DNA of 9,632 nt from an uncultured Holophagales bacterium (GTDB taxonomy: Bacteria > Acidobacteriota > Thermoanaerobaculia > UBA5066). The first letter of the stretch is position 1. Every line of letters begins with the position of its first letter. Positions 1 through 5,103 of the stretch are shown one piece after another. The notes under the pieces are model-generated. The model saw only the letters and a list, made by a program, of their open reading frames with translations, was not told the origin of the DNA and searched no databases. Where the stretch lies: NCBI GenBank assembly GCA_937927565.1, contig CALBDV010000295.1:1-9632 (forward strand), given 5' to 3'. The position numbers were made by a program, and so were the translations under genes.

Positions 1-293
1 GCCATCTCCACGAAGAGGGGCGTGTCCGTCTCCGACCGCACGTACCGGAGGCCGAGCTTCCACTCCTCGAACGTGATCGGGTCGATGACGGTCGCCGTCG
101 CGCGCGGGTTCTCCTCGAGGTTCCGGCTCGTCTTGTTGAAGAACTGCCTCGAGATGGCGACGTGCCGGTCGTCGACCTGGCGGATCTGGCTCAGGTAGGT
201 GACGTTCGGCGTCCCGTCGAGGGCACACGTGGCGAGCGAGCCGGGGATGATTCCCTGGAAACAGCGCGCGAGGCCCGGGAGCTTCCCGATCAC
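1..293 (-). CDS. FMN-binding split-barrel (pyridoxamine 5'-phosphate oxidase-like) protein, N-terminal part, cut by window edge
   Basis: The first 97 codons are present, beginning at a GTG at 293-291, and the gene continues past base 1. The protein begins near (M)IGKLPGLARCFQGIIPG and goes on through TCALDGTPNVTYLSQI, VDDRHVAISRQFFNKTSRN and FEEWKLGLRYVRSET. These blocks match a flavin split-barrel family I know with N-terminal PPOX-like domains, often followed by GAF or other signalling domains. In such proteins the barrel binds FMN or a related cofactor in the cytosol; the substrate is unknown. The GTG overlaps the stop of the preceding FMN-type gene (GTGA), so translation is probably coupled. 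A run of nine G at 308-300 lies six bases before the GTG and may act as its ribosome binding site. I infer family membership from motif memory; the C-terminal architecture cannot be seen. Confidence 0.8.
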   Translation of the reverse strand, partial: MIGKLPGLARCFQGIIPGSLATCALDGTPNVTYLSQIRQVDDRHVAISRQFFNKTSRNLEENPRATATVIDPITFEEWKLGLRYVRSETDTPLFVEM

Positions 294-766
294 GACGCGC
301 CCCCCCCCACGATCGGCTCTCCCGCGCGGGGTCCGGGCGTCTGCTCGTAGGCCTCGGCGACGACGAACGTCACCGCGTGGCAGGGCCATCTCGTCCGGCG
401 CCTCACGACGGCGGGCGGGAGGCCGATCACCTCCACCTCCGCGTCGAACGCCGCCGACAGCCTCTCCACTTCGGCCCGCTCAGCGTCCTGCGCAGGACCG
501 ATCGTCTCGACCCGCCCCTTCAGCTGAACCGTCCGGTGCGTGAGCGGCTGCGAGAGAACGACCGCGATCGCACCGTTCTCCCTCAGGTTCGCGAGGCTCG
601 TCTCCGACGTGGCGACCGGGAGGTAGACCGTCAGGCGCCGGCCGTCGGCCGAGGGCCGGGCGGCGGCGGCCATCACCTCGTCGGGAACGAGGACCGCATC
701 GCGCGTGGCCACGTGCACCGCGACGAGCCCCTCGACCAGGGCCGCCAGATTCTCCGGAACTTTCAC
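290..766 (-). CDS. Pyridoxamine 5'-phosphate oxidase-like flavin split-barrel protein (158 aa)
   Basis: This is a complete small protein starting at GTG (766-764), with the N-terminus (M)KVPENLAALVEG. The pattern fits a compact PPOX-like FMN-binding barrel: a strand at TRDAVLVP, then RRLTVYLP (about 43-50), SLANLRENGAIAVVLSQP (about 57-74), HRTVQLKGRV (about 77-86) and a C-terminal WPCHAVTFVVAEAYEQTPGP (about 127-146). I recall the QTPGP..GEP ending as usual for this family, so the stop looks natural. A flavin-dependent redox or flavin-binding role is inferred; no substrate can be named. No purine-rich Shine-Dalgarno precedes the GTG, and a possible -10 lies close upstream, so a leaderless message is possible. 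The gene is first of a pair with the downstream barrel gene and diverges from a cytochrome c gene. The last codons contain a G9 run. Confidence 0.85.
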   Translation of the reverse strand: MKVPENLAALVEGLVAVHVATRDAVLVPDEVMAAAARPSADGRRLTVYLPVATSETSLANLRENGAIAVVLSQPLTHRTVQLKGRVETIGPAQDAERAEVERLSAAFDAEVEVIGLPPAVVRRRTRWPCHAVTFVVAEAYEQTPGPRAGEPIVGGGAS

Positions 767-775
767 GGTGGGCGG

Positions 776-805
776 AGGTTACCGCAGCCCCCGTCGCTTA
801 GTGAA
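776..805 (-). promoter_or_regulatory. Possible promoter of the flavin split-barrel pair
   Basis: On the minus strand TTCACT (805-800, four of six -35 matches) and TAACCT (781-776, three of six -10 matches) are 18 bases apart. The -10-like hexamer ends 9 bases before the GTG start, so a transcript starting at the usual distance would carry almost no leader. The match is weak. Its -35 overlaps the first TTAG element of the divergent spacer, so a protein bound there would probably affect both directions. Confidence 0.3.
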
Positions 806-833
806 TTCTTAGGGAGCGTTAGTCAGTTCTTAG
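798..833 (+). promoter_or_regulatory. Four phased TTAG direct repeats (tandem operator candidate)
   Basis: TTAG begins at 798, 809, 819 and 830, giving spacings of 11, 10 and 11 bases. At a larger scale TTAGTGAATTCTTAGG (798-813) recurs as TTAGTCAGTTCTTAGG (819-834), 14 of 16 identical with a 21-base period. It is an AT-rich island in GC-rich sequence, between two divergent starts. Direct repeats of about 11 bases on one helix face are the known binding layout of OmpR/PhoB-family response regulators. Which protein binds here is unknown. The array ends 53 bases before the cytochrome c ATG and overlaps the possible promoter of the opposite gene pair. Confidence 0.55.
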
Positions 834-873
834 GTGGCCGGCCCCGGAACGGCGCCACAGATTTCGGGACACA

Positions 874-879
874 AAGGAG
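874..879 (+). promoter_or_regulatory. Ribosome binding site AAGGAG of the cytochrome c gene
   Basis: AAGGAG lies seven bases before the ATG at 887. It fixes the start within a longer open frame that would otherwise reach back to 377. Confidence 0.8.
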
Positions 880-886
880 CTCGATC

Positions 887-1489
887 ATGGCCGTCACCCT
901 CCACGCCACCGACACCGTCCGTCGTATCGCCCTCGCCGCCGCCGCCGCGACCCTCGCCGCCTCGACCGTCGCCCTCGCCGGCGAAACGCCGAAGAAGCCC
1001 CTCACCTTCGGTGCCTCGCCCGAGCTCGCACGCGGGAAGTACCTCGTCGCCGTCATGGGCTGCGACGACTGCCACACGCCGATGAAGATGGGCGCCCGCG
1101 GCCCCGAGCCCGACCTGGCGCTCCGCCTCTCGGGCCACCCGCAGGCGCTCAAGGTCCCGGCGGCACCGCCTGTCGACGGAAAGAGCTGGGTCTGGGCCGG
1201 CAACGCGACGAATACCGCCTTCGCCGGTCCCTGGGGCGTCACCTACGCGGTGAACCTCACCTCCGACGCCACCGGGATCGGTTCCTGGACCGAGGCCAAC
1301 TTCGTCCGCGCGCTCAAGGAAGGGAAGCACCTCGGGGTCGGCCGGCCGATCAACCCCCCGATGCCCTGGCCCGCCTACCGCCAGGCGACCGAGGAGGACC
1401 TCAAGGCCGTCTACGCCTACCTGAAGACCGTCCCGCCGGTGAAGAACGTCGCACCGGAGTACCAGCCGCCGCAGATGGCGAAGAAGTGA
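887..1489 (+). CDS. Exported monohaem c-type cytochrome (200 aa)
   Basis: The protein carries one covalent haem and should act as an electron carrier outside the cytoplasmic membrane; its partners are unknown. The N-terminus is a Sec signal peptide: R12-R13, a hydrophobic Ala/Leu stretch at 14-30 and a likely cut after ALA (29-31). The haem motif CDDCH spans residues 59-63. The distal ligand is probably Met159 in NPPMPWPAY, a pattern usual in class I cytochrome c proteins of this sort; Met66 or Met68 are less likely. A helix DLKAVYAYLKTVPP (171-184) closes the domain. The chosen ATG has AAGGAG (874-879) seven bases upstream; the frame stays open far upstream, but only this start gives the signal peptide. 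The gene stands alone, with phased TTAG repeats upstream and a strong hairpin downstream. Confidence 0.92.
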   Translation: MAVTLHATDTVRRIALAAAAATLAASTVALAGETPKKPLTFGASPELARGKYLVAVMGCDDCHTPMKMGARGPEPDLALRLSGHPQALKVPAAPPVDGKSWVWAGNATNTAFAGPWGVTYAVNLTSDATGIGSWTEANFVRALKEGKHLGVGRPINPPMPWPAYRQATEEDLKAVYAYLKTVPPVKNVAPEYQPPQMAKK

Positions 1490-1513
1490 CCCGCGCGGTA
1501 CCCGGGATCACGG

Positions 1514-1545
1514 GGCCCGGCGCTGCGGAGACGCCGCGCCGGGCC
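1514..1545 (+). terminator. GC-rich hairpin after the cytochrome c gene
   Basis: GGCCCGGCGC (1514-1523) pairs perfectly with GCGCCGGGCC (1536-1545). Inside, after one T/C mismatch, GCG and CGC close a GAGA tetraloop of GNRA type (1525-1534). The tail GTTCCGTCTC is only moderately T-rich, so termination may be inefficient or partly Rho-assisted. It lies 25 bases past the cytochrome stop. The rest of the gap to the tRNA (1546-1664) holds one smaller hairpin and no gene I can support. Confidence 0.65.
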
Positions 1546-1601
1546 GTTCCGTCTCGACTCACCCGGCCCGCTCTGCCAAGATCCCGCGCCAAACGAGGGG
1601 A

Positions 1602-1618
1602 CGCCCCGGCGCGGGGCG
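1602..1618 (-). terminator. Small hairpin downstream of tRNA-Pro, possible terminator
   Basis: CGCCCCG (1602-1608) and CGGGGCG (1612-1618) form a perfect 7-bp stem with a 3-base loop. It lies about 46 bases past the 3' end of the minus-strand tRNA. On that strand only a weak T content (CTCGTTTGG) follows, so this is a guess. The two arms have the same sequences as the two strands of the tRNA acceptor stem. Confidence 0.35.
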
Positions 1619-1664
1619 GGAGAGGCCGACGGCATGTGCTGGCGGATTCCGACTCTGGAAGAAG

Positions 1665-1739
1665 TGGTCGGGGCGGGCGGATTTGAACCGCCGACCTGTT
1701 GCTCCCAAAGCAACTGCGCTACCCCTGCGCTACGCCCCG
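1665..1739 (-). tRNA. tRNA-Pro, anticodon UGG
   Basis: The cloverleaf folds fully on the minus strand. Acceptor strands CGGGGCG and CGCCCCG pair over 7 bp, with the C1-G72 pair typical of bacterial tRNA-Pro. The D stem is GCGC/GCGC with loop AGGGGTA; the anticodon stem is GTTGC/GCAAC with loop TTTGGGA (anticodon TGG at 1707-1705). The variable loop is AGGTC, and the T arm is GGCGG-TTCAAAT-CCGCC. The discriminator A at 1668 is followed by an encoded CCA (1667-1665). Total length is 72 plus 3 bases. It reads the CCA codon and, by wobble, other CCN proline codons. Confidence 0.97.
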
Positions 1740-1748
1740 GCGCGCTGG

Positions 1749-1777
1749 ATTCTCGACCGGCGACGTGGGGATGTCCA
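1749..1777 (-). promoter_or_regulatory. Promoter of tRNA-Pro
   Basis: TGGACA (1777-1772) matches the -35 consensus at five of six positions and GAGAAT (1754-1749) matches the -10 at four of six, with an exact 17-base spacer. The -10 ends 9 bases before the tRNA 5' end, which fits a leader of a few bases removed by RNase P. The divergent hydrolase gene begins 45 bases beyond the -35. Confidence 0.6.
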
Positions 1778-1821
1778 CTCGCGGCCGACGTCACGGCGAC
1801 CGCCAGCCACGGAGCCTCGCG

Positions 1822-2577
1822 ATGAGCCGGACGCTCCTCCTCCTCCACGGCCTCGGCGGCTCGACGGAAGACTGGGCCGCGGTCGCGGCGGCGCTGCCGA
1901 AGAGCCTGTCCCCTCTGGCGCTCGACTTCCCCGGCTTCGGCAAGGCCGTCCGCCCGCACGACAGCTACGACCCCGCGTCCCTCGCACGCTGGGTCCTCGG
2001 TGAGCTGGACGACCGCGACGTGGAGACGGTGGTCGTCGCGGGGCACTCTCTCGGGGGACGGGTCGCGGGAGAGCTCGCGCTGCTGGCGCCGAAGCGGGTC
2101 CTGGCCCTCGCCCTCGTCTCGCCGCTCGGCGCCGCACCTTACGGCTTCACCGACACTCTGAAGTGGAAGGCGATGTCGCGCGCCTCGCTCGTCGCCTCGG
2201 CGCCAGAGACGTCCATGAGGAACGCCCTGGGATACGGCTTCACCGTCGACGGACCCGGGAAGAAGGGATTCGTCGCGCGCGCGATGGCTGCCCGGTCCGG
2301 GCCGCGCGCGCCCGCCGCGCTCCGGGCGCTCGAACGCTCGGTCGACGGGCTCCTCTCCGCCCCGCCCCTTTCGAAGCGACTCTCGGGCACGACTGTGCCT
2401 CTCCTCCTCGTAACGGGGGCGGAAGACCCCCTCGCTCCGCCGAAGGACGTCGAGGCGATCCTCGGGGTACGGACCGACGCCAGGTACGTCAAGCTCGCCG
2501 GCATCGGCCACTACGCTCCGATCGAGGCGCCGAAAGAAGTGACGAAGCTCCTCTCGGAGCTTTCGAAGAAGGCCTGA
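1822..2577 (+). CDS. Alpha/beta-hydrolase fold protein (251 aa)
   Basis: This is a cytosolic single-domain serine hydrolase. The oxyanion-hole motif LLLLHGLGG spans residues 5-13, followed by strand LALDFPGFGKA (32-42). The nucleophile elbow GHSLGG (74-79) has Ser76; the acid is probably Asp202 in GAEDPLAPP, and the base is His230 in GIGHYAPIEAP. A cap region lies about 103-180. The triad is complete and the length is usual for the BioH/MenH-like group, but the substrate cannot be told and I give no gene symbol. The ATG at 1822 was chosen because GGAG (1811-1814) lies seven bases upstream and the fold starts at once; an in-frame ATG at 1771 would add residues unlike the family. The gene runs convergently into rph, with 7 bases between the stops. 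Confidence 0.9.
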   Translation: MSRTLLLLHGLGGSTEDWAAVAAALPKSLSPLALDFPGFGKAVRPHDSYDPASLARWVLGELDDRDVETVVVAGHSLGGRVAGELALLAPKRVLALALVSPLGAAPYGFTDTLKWKAMSRASLVASAPETSMRNALGYGFTVDGPGKKGFVARAMAARSGPRAPAALRALERSVDGLLSAPPLSKRLSGTTVPLLLVTGAEDPLAPPKDVEAILGVRTDARYVKLAGIGHYAPIEAPKEVTKLLSELSKKA

Positions 2578-2584
2578 AAGCCGC

Positions 2585-3352
2585 TCAGTCCTGCGGCAGC
2601 CAGTCGTCCGGGATGCGTCCCGCCAGCGCTTTCCGCTGTGCGCGGAAGAGGCGGCGACACCCTCGCTTCGCCACCGTGAGCATCTCGCGGAGGCGCTTGT
2701 CGTCGAACGGCTCCCGCTCGGCGGTTCCCTGCACCTCGACGTAGCGTCCGGTCGAAGTGCCGACGACGTTCAGGTCGACGTGGGCGGTGGAATCCTCGGT
2801 GTAGTCGAGGTCGAGCGCGACGACGCCTTCGGGGCGGTCGGGATCCGGAAGGACGCCGACCGAGATCGCCGCGACCGCCTCGCGGAAGGGGCGTTTCTTC
2901 AGCCCGCCCTTCTTGCGGAGCGTCTCGAGGGCGAGGGCGAGGGCGACCCAGGCACCCGTCACCGAGGCGCAGCGGGTGCCGGCGTCGGCGACGAGAACGT
3001 CGCAGTCGAGCGTCACCGTCCACTCCGGGAAGGTGCGCCGGTCGGCGACGCCACGCAGGGCGCGCCCGATCAGCCGCTGGATCTCCAGGCTGCGGCCCGT
3101 CTGCTTCCCCTTCGCGGCCTCCCGGGGCGACCGCTCGAGGGTGGCTCGGGGGAGCATCCCGTACTCGGCTGTGATCCACCCTTCGCCCGTGTCGCGCAGG
3201 AAGGGAGGCGTCTTCTGCTCGAGCGTGGCGACGACGAGGACCTTCGTCTTTCCCTGGACGATGAGGCACGAGCCCTCGGCGTGCGGAACGACGTCGCACT
3301 CGAGGGAGAAGGGGCGGAGCTGGAGGGGGGAGCGACCGTCGGGGCGAGCCAT
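2585..3352 (-). CDS. rph: Ribonuclease PH (255 aa)
   Basis: RNase PH is a phosphate-dependent 3'-to-5' exoribonuclease that trims tRNA 3' ends and degrades structured RNA; it forms a hexameric ring in the cytosol. The family motifs appear in order: GRSPLQLRP (6-14), HAEGS (24-28), GKTKVL (34-39), GEGWITAEYGMLPRAT (56-71), EAAKGKQTGRSLEIQRLIGR (78-97), LDCDVLVADAGTR (115-127) and DLDYTEDS (181-188). Arg88 and Arg127 correspond to the phosphate-binding arginines, and Asp181 and Asp187 to the metal-binding acids of the E. coli enzyme. The usual D-G-G-T-R loop reads D-A-G-T-R here. Length is slightly above the usual roughly 240. The start is the ATG 11 bases after murI, with no clear Shine-Dalgarno, so coupling to murI is likely. 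The frequent partner rdgB does not follow it here. Confidence 0.96.
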   Translation of the reverse strand: MARPDGRSPLQLRPFSLECDVVPHAEGSCLIVQGKTKVLVVATLEQKTPPFLRDTGEGWITAEYGMLPRATLERSPREAAKGKQTGRSLEIQRLIGRALRGVADRRTFPEWTVTLDCDVLVADAGTRCASVTGAWVALALALETLRKKGGLKKRPFREAVAAISVGVLPDPDRPEGVVALDLDYTEDSTAHVDLNVVGTSTGRYVEVQGTAEREPFDDKRLREMLTVAKRGCRRLFRAQRKALAGRIPDDWLPQD

Positions 3353-3363
3353 GGCGGCGGAGC

Positions 3364-4185
3364 TTACGGCAGGTCGACGAGCTCGAGGACGGCCGCCTCG
3401 CGGCCGAGGAATCGCCCGGCGACCCTTCGAAGCCGCTCGGACGCATCGGTGACGAGGAGGTGCGTCTCGCCCGCTCCCCCCTCGCGACGCGCGTTCGTGC
3501 CGAGAAGCACCTCGACCTCGCCCGCCGTGGAGGCCGCGGAATCGACGAGGAGCGTTCCTTCGGGGAGCGCGGCGGCGATCGTCGCGGAGAGGAGCGGGTA
3601 GTGCGTGCAGCCGAGGACGACGACCCGCGCTCTCGCCTCGACGACGGGCGCCAGGTAGAGCCGGGCGGCGGCGCGCGCGACCTCGTTCTCCGTCCAGCCT
3701 TCCTCGGCGAGCGGGACGAAGAGCGGACAGGCGACGTTCATCACCGTGCGGAACGGGTCGAGCGAGCGGATCGCGCGGCCGTAGGCGTCGGACACGACCG
3801 TCGCCTCCGTGGCCAGGACGGCGATGGGCGCCTCGGCGGCGGGTCCGGTGAGGCCCTGCGCCCGGCGGAGAGCCGCGCGCGCGCCGGGCCCCACGACGCC
3901 GACGACGGGGACGGCGCCGGCCTCCTCGACGATGGCGTCGAGAGCGAGGGCCGAGGCGGTGTTGCACGCCACGACGAGCGCCTTGACGCCCCGCGAGAGG
4001 AGGAGCGAGACGGCGCGGCGTGCGTAGCGGCGGACGGTCTCCACCGACTTCGTCCCGTAGGGGAGGCGCGCGGTGTCTCCGAGGTAGAGGAGGTTCTCCG
4101 AGGGGAGGCGGCGGGCGACGGCGTCGAGGACGGTGAGTCCGCCGACGCCGGAGTCGAAGAGGCCGATGGGGCGTTCGTCGGTCAT
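3364..4185 (-). CDS. murI: Glutamate racemase (273 aa)
   Basis: The enzyme interconverts L- and D-glutamate, supplying D-Glu for the peptidoglycan stem peptide. Motifs are FDSGVGGLTVL (10-20), with Asp11 and Ser12 in the substrate site, LGDTARLPYG (35-44), ACNTAS (73-78) with catalytic Cys74, and LGCTHYPLL (191-199) with catalytic Cys193. The two-cysteine arrangement is that of cofactor-independent racemases. Length agrees with the family at about 265-275. The ATG overlaps the stop of the GerMN gene as ATGA, so translation is coupled. The position between an amidase, a GerMN protein and rph resembles racE in Bacillus. Nothing suggests it is damaged. Confidence 0.96.
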   Translation of the reverse strand: MTDERPIGLFDSGVGGLTVLDAVARRLPSENLLYLGDTARLPYGTKSVETVRRYARRAVSLLLSRGVKALVVACNTASALALDAIVEEAGAVPVVGVVGPGARAALRRAQGLTGPAAEAPIAVLATEATVVSDAYGRAIRSLDPFRTVMNVACPLFVPLAEEGWTENEVARAAARLYLAPVVEARARVVVLGCTHYPLLSATIAAALPEGTLLVDSAASTAGEVEVLLGTNARREGGAGETHLLVTDASERLRRVAGRFLGREAAVLELVDLP

Positions 4186-5093
4186 GTGCGGTAGGTGGCT
4201 TTCGCGGGACGCGGGGTGGGGCGCGCCGCGGGACGCGGCGCGACGATGGGGGGGAGCTGGGGGGGCGCCGGAGCGGGAGACACCGCCGAAGTCGGGGCCG
4301 CCGGCGGTACCACGGAGGGACCGGCCGAAGGCGCCGTAACGGCCGGGTCGGAGGTTGCCTCCGGCTCGGGCATCGGCGCGACGAGAGGCGCCTCGTCGGC
4401 CGCGCGGGAGAGGTCGGGAAGGAGCGGGTGGGTCAGGTCGACGTGTCCCGCGAGCGTCTCCACCGGCTCGCCGCCGACGAGGAGGATGACCCGGGAAACG
4501 GCATGGACGTTCTTCGTGACGGTGAGAACGAGCGACTGGGCGGCACCGACCTCCTCAGAGGAACCGGTCTCCCAGCGTTTTGGCGGCTCGGCGATCGGGA
4601 CCGGCGGCGGGATCGTCGACGTGGGCGTCGGCTGCTTCGCCCCCTTCTTTCCCTCCGCCTCGACGGGCGGCGGCTCGGGGGTCGGCGCCGGCGTCGGCGG
4701 GGCGGGCGGGGCGAGGTCGAGGACGGCGAGGCCGTCGGCGAGGCGGAAGGCGGCTCGCAGCGTCCAGCCGTCGGGAAACGGCTTCAGGAGGGCCGGGTGA
4801 CGCGGCCCTTCGAGGACCGCCGTGGCGAGGCTCCGGAGGAAGGCGACGTCGTCGACCGCCGCCGGGACTTCCCTCGCTTCCGGGTGGAAGAGGCCGTCCT
4901 CCGCGGACTCGAACCAGATCGAGACGAGCCGGGCCGGGATCGGCGTCGGGGGCGGCGGGATGGTCCGGGTCGGCGTGGGCCGCGCAGCCACCTGCCTCTT
5001 CTGCCTCGACTCCTGGACGTGCCTTCCGGCGAGAAGCCCCAGCAGGAGGAGGATCAGGAGCGCGAGAAGCGCGAGAGCGAAGCGGCGCGGCAT
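4182..5093 (-). CDS. Membrane-anchored GerMN-domain protein (303 aa)
   Basis: The protein starts MPRRF, followed by one hydrophobic segment (about 5-22) without a lipobox cysteine, so it is probably anchored with the rest outside the membrane. A proline/threonine linker (39-53) leads to a GerMN domain, seen as RLVSIWFESAEDG (55-67), FLRSLATAVLEGP (85-97) and GLAVLDLA (121-128). It then resumes as AAQSLVLTVTKN (184-195) and RVILLVGGEPVETLAGHVDL (201-220). Between the halves sits a Pro-rich insert (about 129-175). A long Pro/Ala tail (about 237-303) ends the protein. GerMN domains are thought to act at the cell wall and often accompany amidases; the exact role here is unknown. The ATG at 5093 is 10 bases past the amidase stop. 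An upstream in-frame ATG at 5150 would overlap the amidase and put charged residues before the anchor. Confidence 0.85.
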   Translation of the reverse strand: MPRRFALALLALLILLLLGLLAGRHVQESRQKRQVAARPTPTRTIPPPPTPIPARLVSIWFESAEDGLFHPEAREVPAAVDDVAFLRSLATAVLEGPRHPALLKPFPDGWTLRAAFRLADGLAVLDLAPPAPPTPAPTPEPPPVEAEGKKGAKQPTPTSTIPPPVPIAEPPKRWETGSSEEVGAAQSLVLTVTKNVHAVSRVILLVGGEPVETLAGHVDLTHPLLPDLSRAADEAPLVAPMPEPEATSDPAVTAPSAGPSVVPPAAPTSAVSPAPAPPQLPPIVAPRPAARPTPRPAKATYRT

Positions 5094-5103
5094 CGGGAGG
5101 ACG

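Noticed and set aside
377..886. Upstream extension of the cytochrome c frame to an ATG at 377
   Set aside because: The extra 170 residues are low-complexity Arg-rich antisense of the flavin gene. The signal peptide and Shine-Dalgarno fix the start at 887.
1417..2511. A 364-codon minus-strand frame spanning the tRNA and hydrolase
   Set aside because: It runs across a perfect tRNA and opposite a complete serine hydrolase, and its composition is antisense-like.
2580..2597. Hairpin GCCGC-8-GCGGC between the convergent hydrolase and rph genes as a terminator
   Set aside because: The stem has only five pairs, overlaps the rph stop and has no T-run on either strand. Composition alone could produce it.
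3353..3967. Extension of the rph frame upstream through murI
   Set aside because: It is a shadow of murI in another frame. RNase PH proteins begin with the GRS..Q.RP motif found right after the ATG at 3352.
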